Both the position numbers and the translations under genes were made by a program. Below, piece after piece: positions 25,786-34,698 of a stretch of DNA of 64,000 nucleotides. Location: assembly GCF_002264395.1 (NCBI RefSeq), contig NZ_NFVA01000006.1, forward strand, positions 1 through 64,000, read 5' to 3'. Position 1 is the first letter of the stretch; every line of letters starts with the position of its first letter. The notes beneath the pieces are model-generated. The model was not told the origin of the DNA and ran no database searches. It saw only the letters and a program-made list of their open reading frames with translations. The stretch is from Paenibacillus sp. VTT E-133291. GTDB taxonomy: Bacteria > Bacillota > Bacilli > Paenibacillales > Paenibacillaceae.

Positions 25786-27324
25786 ATGAGTGCTGCCAAA
25801 TCGCCCAATCTGGGTATTGTTATCGCAGGTCTCTTATTAGGAATTCTTATGGCCTCCATGGACAGCACCATCGTTGCTACTGCAATGGGTAATATTGTTG
25901 GGGAGCTGGGCGGAATGGACAAATTTGTCTGGGTCACCTCAGCTTATCTCGTAGCCGAGATGGCGGGTATGCCCATTTTCGGCAAGCTGTCTGATATGTA
26001 TGGTCGTAAGAAGTTTTTTATTTTTGGAATTATTGTATTCATGGCAGGTTCGGCTCTCTGTGGAACGGCTGATACAATAACTCAGTTAGCTGCATACCGG
26101 GCTATTCAGGGCATTGGTGGCGGGGCGCTGGTGCCAATCGCTTTTGCAATCATGTTCGATGCCGTACCGCTGCAGACCCGGGGAAAACTGGGCGGGGCAT
26201 TCGGCGCTGTATTTGGCTTGTCGAGTATATTTGGTCCATTGCTCGGTGCGTATATTACCGATCATATTGCTTGGCAATGGATATTTTATATTAACTTACC
26301 CCTTGGTCTGTTGGCTTTTGCGATGGTCGTATTCTTTTATAAAGAATCGCATGAGCATTCAAAACAGCCTATTGACTGGTTGGGAGCGGGTACGCTGCTT
26401 GGTTCAGTCATTTCCTTAATGTTTGCGCTGGAGCTAGGCGGAAAAGAGTATGCTTGGGGATCGTCCATGATTCTTGGTTTGTTTGCAGCCTTTGCCATCC
26501 TTGCAGTTGTGTTTCTTTTTGTAGAGACCAAAGCGAAAGAACCGATTATTTCCTTTGCTTTGTTTAAAAAAAGATTATACGCGGTGAGCATTATTTGTGC
26601 TCTGTTTAGCGGTGCAGCTTTTATTGTGGCTTCCGTGTATATTCCGATCTTTATTCAAGGAGTATTGGGCGGATCAGCTACAAATTCAGGACTTGTATTG
26701 CTACCAATGATGGTCGGCTCAGTGGTTACGGCTACGATGGGCGGATTTCTAATGTCAAAAACCAGTTACCGCAGCCTGCTGATTCCTACATTCGCACTTT
26801 TGGTGATCGGTACTGGACTTGTAGCGACACTCACGCCGGATGCTTCACGACTGCTTGTTACGTTGTATATGATTTTGATTGGGCTAGGGATTGGTGCTTC
26901 ATTCTCAGTGCTAAGTACGGCATCTATTCATGGATTGACCGCACAGCAACGTGGCTCTGCCAGCGCAACGCTGAATTTCATTCGTTCACTGGGCATGACG
27001 ATAGGCATTACCACCTTCGGTATCATTCAAAGTCACTATTTCTCAGGCAGTCTTACCAAGCTACTCTCGGCTAATGGTGGTGGAGCGGCTCCTGCGGGAG
27101 CTATGGATTTTAAAGACCCACATGCTTTGCTCTCACCGGAGACTAGGGCGCTCATTCCACCTGAAATTCTGGGTAAAATTACCGCTGGGTTATCCTCATC
27201 CATTGTAAACACCTTTGCTTGGGCGCTGATTCCTGCAGCTTTAGCGTTATTGGCTTCGTTTTATATGGGACGTCAGAAGATGGATGCCTCTGCGGAGGGG
27301 AATGTTCAGGCGTCTGGACATTAG
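25786..27324 (+). CDS. MFS multidrug efflux transporter, DHA2 (14-TM) family
   Basis: A 512-residue drug:proton antiporter. ATG 25786 is used because AAGAGGAG lies about 10 bases upstream and it yields MSAAKSPNLGIVIAGLLLGI. Motif D1-type LMASMDSTIVATAMGNI (helix 1), motif A GKLSDMYGRKKFF, and motif C GIGGGALVPIAFAIMFD with SSIFGPLLGAYI are visible, with about 14 hydrophobic segments, as in EmrB/QacA pumps. It follows the yhb operon by 45 bases without a terminator, so read-through is possible. Substrates unknown. Confidence 0.9.
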   Translation: MSAAKSPNLGIVIAGLLLGILMASMDSTIVATAMGNIVGELGGMDKFVWVTSAYLVAEMAGMPIFGKLSDMYGRKKFFIFGIIVFMAGSALCGTADTITQLAAYRAIQGIGGGALVPIAFAIMFDAVPLQTRGKLGGAFGAVFGLSSIFGPLLGAYITDHIAWQWIFYINLPLGLLAFAMVVFFYKESHEHSKQPIDWLGAGTLLGSVISLMFALELGGKEYAWGSSMILGLFAAFAILAVVFLFVETKAKEPIISFALFKKRLYAVSIICALFSGAAFIVASVYIPIFIQGVLGGSATNSGLVLLPMMVGSVVTATMGGFLMSKTSYRSLLIPTFALLVIGTGLVATLTPDASRLLVTLYMILIGLGIGASFSVLSTASIHGLTAQQRGSASATLNFIRSLGMTIGITTFGIIQSHYFSGSLTKLLSANGGGAAPAGAMDFKDPHALLSPETRALIPPEILGKITAGLSSSIVNTFAWALIPAALALLASFYMGRQKMDASAEGNVQASGH

Positions 27325-27379
27325 CATGTAGTCTAGATAATATTCGATTGATTATGATTCAGTGAAAATAGACATATAA

Positions 27380-27426
27380 AAAAACGACCACCACTTCGGG
27401 TACTTCCTAAGTGGTGGTCGTTTTTG
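27380..27426 (+). terminator. strong terminator after the MFS gene
   Basis: ACGACCACCACTT pairs perfectly with AAGTGGTGGTCGT, followed by a T run. Confidence 0.92.
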
Positions 27427-27574
27427 TCTAAAGGCATATGTGTGCTCCAATACGCCCAAAGCGACTAGGTAGAAAATGGTCGATTGTACTGCGAATTTGG
27501 TTCACAAGTATCTGACGGTTTCCCTGAGAAGGCGTTCTGCTCTCTATCTCGCCAGAAGCTCAGATTCTGATACT

Positions 27575-27589
27575 CTGAAAACGTAATCA
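27575..27589 (+). promoter_or_regulatory. candidate CcpA cre site upstream of the carbohydrate ABC operon
   Basis: CTGAAAACGTAATCA matches the cre consensus WTGNAANCGNWNNCW everywhere except the first base. It lies 26 bases before the first permease start, suggesting glucose repression of the importer. Confidence 0.55.
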
Positions 27590-27614
27590 AAATCTGGGTA
27601 TAGGAGATTCCGAT

Positions 27615-28574
27615 ATGGGGGTACCTGCTGGCAAACGGCTTCCCAGCGTTGATCCGGTTCATCGATCCCGCTGGAAGATGAAGAACAAACATAAATTGTT
27701 CTTCATGGCTTTTCCATTTCTTGTTGTCACCTTTATTTTCTATTATCTGCCGATCAGCGGATGGATTTATGCCTTTTATGATTTCATTCCCGGAATACCG
27801 TTGTCAGACACGCCTTACGTTGGATTGAAATGGTTCAAGACGATTGTATCTAATCCGACGCAGACCGCAGAGGTTCTGCGCGTGCTGAAGAACACGCTTG
27901 CTATGAGTTCACTCGGATTAATTACATCCATCTTTCCAGTGATCTTTGCCGTTATGTTGACTGAGGTGAAGTCAGGCTGGTATCGCAAGCTGGTGCAGAC
28001 ACTAACCACGATTCCAAACTTTATAAGCTGGATTCTAGTTTATGCCTTGGCATTCTCGTTGTTCTCTGTAGATAACGGTGTCATCACCCACATTCTGGTG
28101 CAGCTTGGAATAGTGGATGAAGGCTATAATTTCCTCGCTTCCAGCTCAAATATCTGGGTCACGATGATCGTTTGGTACTGGTGGAAGTCGTTAGGCTGGG
28201 GTGCCATTCTCTATCTTGCTGCAATTGCAGGCATTGATCAGGAATTGTACGAAGCTGTTGAGGTGGATGGAGCAAATCGGTTCCGGAAAATTTGGCATAT
28301 CACCATTCCAGGTCTGATCCCGACCTTTTTTGTACTGCTGCTACTCTCTATAGGTAATCTGGTCAATAACGGGATGGAGCAGTACTTTGCCTTTCAAAAT
28401 GCGATGAATAAGGACTCTATAGAAGTACTGGATCTTTATGTATATAACATTGCGTTCGCCAACAACTTTCCTTTTGCCACGGCTGTCAGCATGTTGAAGT
28501 CGGTTGTCAGTGTAATTCTACTGTTCGCAGCGAACACATTGTCTAAGATGGTGCGTGACGAATCTATCATTTAA
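27615..28574 (+). CDS. carbohydrate ABC transporter permease, LplB/YtcP-partner type
   Basis: A 319-residue membrane subunit with six hydrophobic helices; helix 1 is HKLFFMAFPFLVVTFIFYYL. The EAA loop ELYEAVEVDGANRFRKIWHITIPGLIP contacts the ATPase. ATG 27615 has TAGGAGA 7 bases upstream; ATG 27678 would remove a 21-residue cytoplasmic tail. It is the first gene of a unit with a second permease and a binding lipoprotein. No ATPase gene is present; such importers generally share an MsmX-type ATPase encoded elsewhere. Confidence 0.9.
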   Translation: MGVPAGKRLPSVDPVHRSRWKMKNKHKLFFMAFPFLVVTFIFYYLPISGWIYAFYDFIPGIPLSDTPYVGLKWFKTIVSNPTQTAEVLRVLKNTLAMSSLGLITSIFPVIFAVMLTEVKSGWYRKLVQTLTTIPNFISWILVYALAFSLFSVDNGVITHILVQLGIVDEGYNFLASSSNIWVTMIVWYWWKSLGWGAILYLAAIAGIDQELYEAVEVDGANRFRKIWHITIPGLIPTFFVLLLLSIGNLVNNGMEQYFAFQNAMNKDSIEVLDLYVYNIAFANNFPFATAVSMLKSVVSVILLFAANTLSKMVRDESII

Positions 28575-28591
28575 GTCAGGGGTGATCCCAT

Positions 28592-29488
28592 TTGAGAAAG
28601 AAAAAACTAACGGCTGGAGAACTTATCTTCCAGATTATGATCTATACGCTCTTTGGATTGTTCACCCTGTCATGCATCTACCCATTCTATTATTTGTTCA
28701 TCAATACGATCAGCTCGAATGATCTTAGCGCAGCGGGTGATATCAAATTTTATCCAAGACAGATCCATTTTGATAACTATAGTAAGGTGCTAAGAATCAG
28801 TGGTCTAGGACATGCGGCGACAGTCTCTGTGTATAGAACGGTTGTCGGGACATTGCTTACCGTGGGGTCGTCAGCTTTTTTAGGATACTTGTTCACCAAA
28901 AATGAAATGTGGGGCCGGAGTATTTGGTATCGGAGTGTCGTGGTTACGATGTATTTTAGCGCAGGTCTGATCCCTTGGTATATCACCATGCACAATTTAC
29001 ATCTGACCAATAATTATCTGGCTTATATTTTGCCTACGATTATTACGCCATTCAACATCATTCTGGTTAAGACCTTCGTTGAGGCCATTCCTCCATCCCT
29101 TGAGGAGTCAGCGTCTATGGATGGTGCTGGTTACATGAGAGTGTTTTGGAGCATTATTGTACCGCTTACTACGCCCATTTTGGCTACAATTACGATTTTT
29201 TCCGCAGTGAATCAATGGAACTCATTTATTGATACGGCGTTTCTGATGACAGATACGAAATATTTTACGCTCCAATTCTTGTTATGGCGTTATTTGAACG
29301 AGTCCAGCTCGCTCGCGGCTTTAATTCGTAATTCACCAGATATGGCCGCTAGTGTAGCGAATATGCAGACTCCAACCTCTGTACGGATGACCGTAACGAT
29401 GATCGTCGTATTGCCGATTCTAATCGTGTACCCATTCTTCCAGCGCTTTTTCGTCAAAGGGATTATGATCGGTGCGGTTAAGGGCTAA
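28592..29488 (+). CDS. carbohydrate ABC transporter permease, YtcP/ MalG-like type
   Basis: A 298-residue second membrane subunit beginning with TTG 28592 after AGGGGTGAT. Helix 1 is FQIMIYTLFGLFTLSCIYPF; the EAA loop is PPSLEESASMDGAGYMRVFWSIIVPLTTP. It ends with RFFVKGIMIGAVKG, the usual tail of this group. Partner of the preceding permease. A small hairpin (29523-29539) lies between it and the binding-protein gene. Confidence 0.9.
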   Translation: MRKKKLTAGELIFQIMIYTLFGLFTLSCIYPFYYLFINTISSNDLSAAGDIKFYPRQIHFDNYSKVLRISGLGHAATVSVYRTVVGTLLTVGSSAFLGYLFTKNEMWGRSIWYRSVVVTMYFSAGLIPWYITMHNLHLTNNYLAYILPTIITPFNIILVKTFVEAIPPSLEESASMDGAGYMRVFWSIIVPLTTPILATITIFSAVNQWNSFIDTAFLMTDTKYFTLQFLLWRYLNESSSLAALIRNSPDMAASVANMQTPTSVRMTVTMIVVLPILIVYPFFQRFFVKGIMIGAVKG

Positions 29489-29522
29489 TGAGCTACCGGA
29501 TCGGTAATGAAATGGGGTTTTC

Positions 29523-29539
29523 CTCTGCTAGGAGCAGAG
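29523..29539 (+). promoter_or_regulatory. short stem-loop between permease and binding-protein genes
   Basis: CTCTGC-TAGGA-GCAGAG. Too short and without T run for a terminator; it may protect the binding-protein message or be incidental. Confidence 0.3.
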
Positions 29540-29580
29540 TTGGACTATAAGAAAAGATACGAAAGGGAGGGTATAAAGCA

Positions 29581-31416
29581 ATGAGACTAAGAAGAGCATC
29601 GCTTGTCATGCTATCCGTAATCCTAGTTTTCGTTCTGGCAGCATGTGGCGGGGGAAATAATACGGCTAACTCGGGCAAAAACACGAGCACAGAGAAACCT
29701 ACGTCCGCTGCCACGAATGCGCCGGCGGAAGAGACAGCAGCACCAGATGACGGAACACTAGATCATTCCAAGCCGCTGAAGCTGACCGTATTCTCTACAA
29801 CGGCTAACTATGCGGGTCCACAAACCGGTTGGTTTGCCAAAATCATCAAAGATAAGTTCAATATTGAGATGGACATTGTAGCCTCAAACCTGACGGGTGG
29901 AGATACCAAAATCTCTGCAATGATGGCATCCGGCGATCTTGGCGATATTATCATTTTCGGTGATGATAAGAACCATTATCCAAACGCGATCAAAGGAAAA
30001 CTTCTCTTAGACTGGACTCAAGACGGGCTCCTAGATAAATACGGAAAAGACATTGCCAGCACGTTTCCAAAAGCTATTGAGAAAGCAAAGATCGCTTTTG
30101 GTAGTGGATCATCCGTTTTTGGCATCGGAAACAGTGTAGCTTCTAATCCATCTGGACCTTCTGAAGGGAAAGATATGACTTGGGGGCCAGACCTGCGATG
30201 GGATCTTTATCAACAAATCGGAGCACCTGAAATTTCAAAGATAGAAGATTATCTTCCCGTGCTGAAAAAAATGCAAGAGCTTGAACCAAAAAATGAGCAA
30301 GGAAAGAAAACCTATGCCTTCTCGATGTGGTCTGACTGGGACGGCAACTATAAAATGACACTGGCTAAACAGTTCGCCAACATGATGGGTTATGACGAAA
30401 TTCCTGACACTGCTGTGTATGTTAAAGCAGATGAAGAAAAGTATTATGACTTCCTATCCGAAGATAGCTGGTATATGAAGTCGCTCAAACTGTATTTTGA
30501 AGCTAACCAAATGGGGCTGGTTGATCCAGATTCCATGACGCAAAAATTCGACGATGTGGTAGCGAAATACAAAGATGGTCGTCTGTTGTTCTCCTGGTTC
30601 CCGTGGCTTGGAGCAGCTAACTACAATACACCGGAAAGAACAGCAGAAGGTAAAGGTTTTGCACTAGTTCCGTTCAAGGATGAGCTGATGTATTCCACTG
30701 GCTTCAATGTATACGGTGGTAACGGTATTATAGCAATCGGTGCAAAAGCTAAAGAACCTGCTAGAATTATGGAATTTATTAACTGGATGTACACTCCGGA
30801 AGGCGCAATGATCTCTGCAGGAAGCGGAACAGCGGTGCCGAACGGACCTAAAGGTCTGACTTGGGATATGGATGCAAGCGGTAAACCTGTCGTGACTGAC
30901 TTTGGCTGGAAGGCTTATACCGATCAACAGAATACACAGGTGCCTGCAGAATATGGTGGTGGTGACTACTACTACGGCTCTAACCAAATGAACTTCTCTT
31001 TTGTAGTTCCGGCGATGGTGAATCCTGACAACAAAGAGCCATACGATCACAATCTATGGACGACAACCTTAGAGCGTAATCCGTCTAAGCTTGATAGTGA
31101 CTGGAGAGCGAAGATGGGTGTTCTGACGCCTAAGGAGTATTTTGAGAAAAATAATCTATTGGCTGTCGCGCCACAAGGCTTCACAGGTAAAGAGCCATTG
31201 ATGATGGACAAAACAGTGGAGCAAAAGAACAAACAAATCGGTACGGTCATTCAACAAATTTCTTGGAAAATGGTATTTGCTAAGAATCAAGCAGAATATG
31301 ACAAATTGAATAAAGAAATGCATGATAAGGTGAATGGTCTCGGTTATGCCGAAGTGATGGATTTCTCGATTAAAAAGGCAGAGGAACTGTTTGAGGCTCG
31401 CAAAAGCGTGAAATAA
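29581..31416 (+). CDS. extracellular solute-binding lipoprotein (LipO/LplA-like, family 1)
   Basis: A 611-residue receptor for the importer encoded just upstream. The signal peptide ends in FVLAACGGGN (lipid-bearing Cys22), followed by a Ser/Thr/Ala linker. The large size and motifs LKLTVFSTTANYAGPQTGW, MMASGDLGDIIIFG and the late INWMYTPEGAMISAGS fit the group-1 carbohydrate receptors of Paenibacillus. ATG follows AAAGGGAGGG. The ligand is probably an oligosaccharide or a complex-polysaccharide fragment, but this is inference from family and neighbours. Confidence 0.88.
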   Translation: MRLRRASLVMLSVILVFVLAACGGGNNTANSGKNTSTEKPTSAATNAPAEETAAPDDGTLDHSKPLKLTVFSTTANYAGPQTGWFAKIIKDKFNIEMDIVASNLTGGDTKISAMMASGDLGDIIIFGDDKNHYPNAIKGKLLLDWTQDGLLDKYGKDIASTFPKAIEKAKIAFGSGSSVFGIGNSVASNPSGPSEGKDMTWGPDLRWDLYQQIGAPEISKIEDYLPVLKKMQELEPKNEQGKKTYAFSMWSDWDGNYKMTLAKQFANMMGYDEIPDTAVYVKADEEKYYDFLSEDSWYMKSLKLYFEANQMGLVDPDSMTQKFDDVVAKYKDGRLLFSWFPWLGAANYNTPERTAEGKGFALVPFKDELMYSTGFNVYGGNGIIAIGAKAKEPARIMEFINWMYTPEGAMISAGSGTAVPNGPKGLTWDMDASGKPVVTDFGWKAYTDQQNTQVPAEYGGGDYYYGSNQMNFSFVVPAMVNPDNKEPYDHNLWTTTLERNPSKLDSDWRAKMGVLTPKEYFEKNNLLAVAPQGFTGKEPLMMDKTVEQKNKQIGTVIQQISWKMVFAKNQAEYDKLNKEMHDKVNGLGYAEVMDFSIKKAEELFEARKSVK

Positions 31417-31437
31417 GGTTTAATTAGAAAAAATACA

Positions 31438-31475
31438 AATAGGGCGGGGCGGCGTGAAGGCTGTTCTGCCCTATT
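31438..31475 (+). terminator. possible terminator or attenuator before the sensor kinase gene
   Basis: AATAGGGC (31438-31445) pairs with GCCCTATT (31468-31475); the following tract is only moderately T-rich. It may lower transcription into the two-component genes. Confidence 0.5.
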
Positions 31476-31556
31476 CTATTCAATTAAGGATAAATGTGGT
31501 ATTCTCACATTGATATATATAGAACGCTTACAAGAAGAAAGAAGAGGATCATTCAG

Positions 31557-33302
31557 ATGGTGAGAGTATTCCGGCGTAATCATACCCCAGCTGTCAAATC
31601 CTTACGTAAGACTTTATTCATCTATCTAGTGATCGGAACGTTACTTCCGCTTCTTTTAGTAGGATTCGTAACCTACACCTCTATTTACTCTATCCTTTCA
31701 GGGAAAATTGGCAATGGTATAAGTGCAAGCTTGAAACAGGAAGCCTCTAGCTTGGAGAATGCCATCGACAATATGGATTTTGCCTCTAAACAGTTTGCGC
31801 TGGATGGTCAGATTGTGGAAGAAATGTCCTCTTTTATTCAGGAAAAACAAATTTATCGCAAATCACAAATGATGAACTCCATCAACCAGAAGATCAACCT
31901 CGTTAATTTCACGAATCCCTACATTGGACTTACAGCCTACATTATGCCAAGCAGTGATGATCCGGTTCTGTTCACAAATATGAGTGCGCGCAGAAATTTC
32001 GATATCAGTACATTACCTTCTTTTATGCGATATAACGGAGCTGATTATTATGGGCCGCATTCTACGATGTATGCCGTCGGCGATAATCTCGTGTTCTCTG
32101 AACAGCGCATTGTACGCGTACCAGGTGAACATAAGCTATATATTTATTTAGAGACGAATTATAGTCTGCTTCGCAAAATATTTAATCAGGAATCTTACGG
32201 GATGAAGGTTAACCACCTACTTGTGAATCAACAGGGCACTAGCACTTATGTCATTGATGGTAAATTACCTCAAGGAATTATCAAAGCTGCTGGAAGCAAC
32301 TCTAATCTATCACATGAAACACTTACCGGATATCATCTGTTTCGATACGCTAGTCCACAGGGATGGAAGCTTATTGCAGTAGTTAAAAAGTCCGAATTCA
32401 ACAGTGAAATTTATTCTTGGTTCTATAAAATGATCCTGCTCGCGTTCTCGACACTACTCTTTGCCGGAGTTCTGGCTTTGATGATTTGGAAAAAGATTTA
32501 TGGCCCTTTGCGGAAGGTTAACCTTGAAATTAATCGAATGGCGGAAAATGTTACTTCTCCCGTTGCCTACACGAATGTGGAAGAGTTTGATTTTGTGCTT
32601 AGTAACTTTCAGCAGATGAAGAAACAGGTGAATGAGCTGATTGTTGCGGTAGCCTATAATGAGAAGCAGAAAAGCCAATTCGAGATTGAAAAGCTACTTA
32701 GCCAGATTAACCCTCACTTTTTGCATAATACATTGAATACGGTGCAGTGGATGGCAAGGCTTAACGGTCAGAAGGAGATCGACAAGCTGGTCACTCTTCT
32801 TGTAAAGGTGCTGCATTATAATCTGGGCAAGCAAAGCATCATCGTTACCCTTGGAGAGGAAATTGAAGCGATCCGAAATTATATGGAGCTGCAGCGTATT
32901 CGTTATGACTATGAATTCGAATTTAACGTGGAGGCTGATGAGGATGTTTTGTCTGTGGCTGTCCCTAGATTCTTACTTCAACCCCTTGTAGAGAACTCGA
33001 TTTATCATGGTCTAAGCGATAATGGCAGGGTGGACGTCTTGATTACAAAGCATGGTGAAGGAGAAGTTCAGCTGTGTGTAAGAGACAACGGGGCTGGAAT
33101 GGATGCAGATACGTTAGATCAGCTGCTGTCAGAGGATGGCGCTAAGAAGCGGGGGCTCGGAATCGGCTTCTCATACGTGAACCGGATGCTCAGAACCTAC
33201 TATGGAGAACAAATGAAGCTAGAGATGTACAGCAAACTAGGGGAAGGTACGGTTGTATCTATCGTAATTCCGAGGAAAGGTAAGGAGGACTTCGATGATT
33301 AA
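31557..33302 (+). CDS. YesM-type sensor histidine kinase
   Basis: A 581-residue membrane kinase. ATG 31557 is chosen because AGAGGAT lies upstream; an earlier ATG at 31494 would add 21 basic residues. Helix 1 is FIYLVIGTLLPLLLVGFVTY, then an extracellular sensing domain of about 250 residues, helix 2 near 300-320 (MILLAFSTLLFAGVLALMIW), a HAMP segment, the phosphoacceptor region QINPHFLHNTLNTVQWMARL (His in PHFLHNT) and an ATPase domain with ENSIYHGL and DNGAGMD. It overlaps the response regulator gene by 8 bases. It probably senses a carbohydrate, perhaps through a binding protein. Confidence 0.9.
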   Translation: MVRVFRRNHTPAVKSLRKTLFIYLVIGTLLPLLLVGFVTYTSIYSILSGKIGNGISASLKQEASSLENAIDNMDFASKQFALDGQIVEEMSSFIQEKQIYRKSQMMNSINQKINLVNFTNPYIGLTAYIMPSSDDPVLFTNMSARRNFDISTLPSFMRYNGADYYGPHSTMYAVGDNLVFSEQRIVRVPGEHKLYIYLETNYSLLRKIFNQESYGMKVNHLLVNQQGTSTYVIDGKLPQGIIKAAGSNSNLSHETLTGYHLFRYASPQGWKLIAVVKKSEFNSEIYSWFYKMILLAFSTLLFAGVLALMIWKKIYGPLRKVNLEINRMAENVTSPVAYTNVEEFDFVLSNFQQMKKQVNELIVAVAYNEKQKSQFEIEKLLSQINPHFLHNTLNTVQWMARLNGQKEIDKLVTLLVKVLHYNLGKQSIIVTLGEEIEAIRNYMELQRIRYDYEFEFNVEADEDVLSVAVPRFLLQPLVENSIYHGLSDNGRVDVLITKHGEGEVQLCVRDNGAGMDADTLDQLLSEDGAKKRGLGIGFSYVNRMLRTYYGEQMKLEMYSKLGEGTVVSIVIPRKGKEDFDD

Positions 33303-34698
33303 AGCTGTAGTGGTTGATGATGAGAGACTTGTGCGGAAAGGTTTTATCTCTCTAATTGATTGGTCATCCTTAGGAGTTGTGATTGTCGGTGAGGCGGGAG
33401 ATGGCAAATCCGCTTTGGAGCTACTTCAACAACAGGATGTAGATCTGATATTTGTAGATTTGACTATGCCCGGCATTTCTGGGTTTGAGCTAATTAAACT
33501 AGTAAGGCAGCGTTTCGCAGGTGTTCGCTGTGTTGTGCTTACTTGCCATCATGAGTTTGACTATGTGCAGGAGGCCATGCGTTTAGGAGCCGTTGATTAT
33601 ATTGTCAAAACTCTATTGGAGATGGAAAATGCGGACGAGACTATACGTCGCCTGGTCGATCGCATCAAATGGGAGGACAATACAAGGGATGCACTGGTTC
33701 ATGGTGAAGGTAAAAGGATAGCTGCAGACAAGGCACTGCTCTATTTACCATTAAGCAGCCACTGTAATGAAGAAGAGTTATTTCACCTATCCTTCGTGAA
33801 GAATAATCCGCTGATTACCTTTCATGAGATGTGGATGTCGCCCTTGCTTCACCGGTTCTCGGAAGAGGAGGGGAAGCGTGAGCTTAAGAACCAGCTTTCT
33901 GGGAGATGGCAGACCGCGCTCATCAGTGGGTTAAGAGATCAGTCACTACAGGAATTGGAGGAGCAGCTCACCACGAAGCTTCGGCATATGCTATTTTATC
34001 ATTCTAGTGCTGAAGAACTGACCTTTCTGAATTATGAGGAACTAAAGAAGGAAATAGCGATTCCCCATTTAAAACCGGATGAAGCTGATGTATTCGAGCA
34101 AGCTCATAGTCTCAAGTGGACGATTGATGGGAATGAATGGGAGAATTTTGTAAAGAACATTAGCTTGCAGAAGCCTCGATACGATAGATTTCCAGCTTTC
34201 GCACATTCTCTTTTACAAAGCTGGAGCGCTTTATTGTTAAAACCTGATGATGCTGTTCAACTGGAACGCGATATTTCGATGAACTTGAATTGGTGTCACT
34301 GGAAGACCTGGCTGCGCCGATTCTCTGATCATGTGGGACGGAGAATGCTCGAGCTAGGATTGACTAAAGAAGTGATGTCTTGTCTTATTCGCGCAGTTCG
34401 TTATATGCAGAGCCATGCAGGTGACAAAATCAATCAGAGCGACGTAGCGGCGGAAATTAATATGAGCCGTGGTTATTTCAGTCAATGTTTCGCTCGTTTT
34501 GCCGGGGAGACATTCGGTGAATGTTTACGGGGAATGCGACTTGAGTTGGCTAAATCATTATTGCGGGAGACTTCATTACCCGTCGGTGAGATTGCTTCAA
34601 GGTCTGGCTTTGAAGATGACCGCTATTTCAGTAGACTGTTCAGAGAACGTATTGGTCAACTGCCGAGTGAATATCGTGCGGAGGAGAAGGACCAATGA
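33295..34698 (+). CDS. YesN-type response regulator, REC plus AraC HTH
   Basis: A 467-residue regulator. REC domain residues 1-120 with acidic pocket VVDDER and phosphoacceptor Asp55 (IFVDLTMPG), conserved Lys in DYIVK. A linker of about 230 residues follows, then an AraC-type double helix-turn-helix: DVAAEINMSRGYFSQCFARFAGETF and EIASRSGFEDDRYFSRLFRERIGQLPSEY. It overlaps both the kinase gene before it and the lipoprotein gene after it (4 bases, ATGA). It likely activates the carbohydrate importer operon. Confidence 0.92.
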   Translation: MIKAVVVDDERLVRKGFISLIDWSSLGVVIVGEAGDGKSALELLQQQDVDLIFVDLTMPGISGFELIKLVRQRFAGVRCVVLTCHHEFDYVQEAMRLGAVDYIVKTLLEMENADETIRRLVDRIKWEDNTRDALVHGEGKRIAADKALLYLPLSSHCNEEELFHLSFVKNNPLITFHEMWMSPLLHRFSEEEGKRELKNQLSGRWQTALISGLRDQSLQELEEQLTTKLRHMLFYHSSAEELTFLNYEELKKEIAIPHLKPDEADVFEQAHSLKWTIDGNEWENFVKNISLQKPRYDRFPAFAHSLLQSWSALLLKPDDAVQLERDISMNLNWCHWKTWLRRFSDHVGRRMLELGLTKEVMSCLIRAVRYMQSHAGDKINQSDVAAEINMSRGYFSQCFARFAGETFGECLRGMRLELAKSLLRETSLPVGEIASRSGFEDDRYFSRLFRERIGQLPSEYRAEEKDQ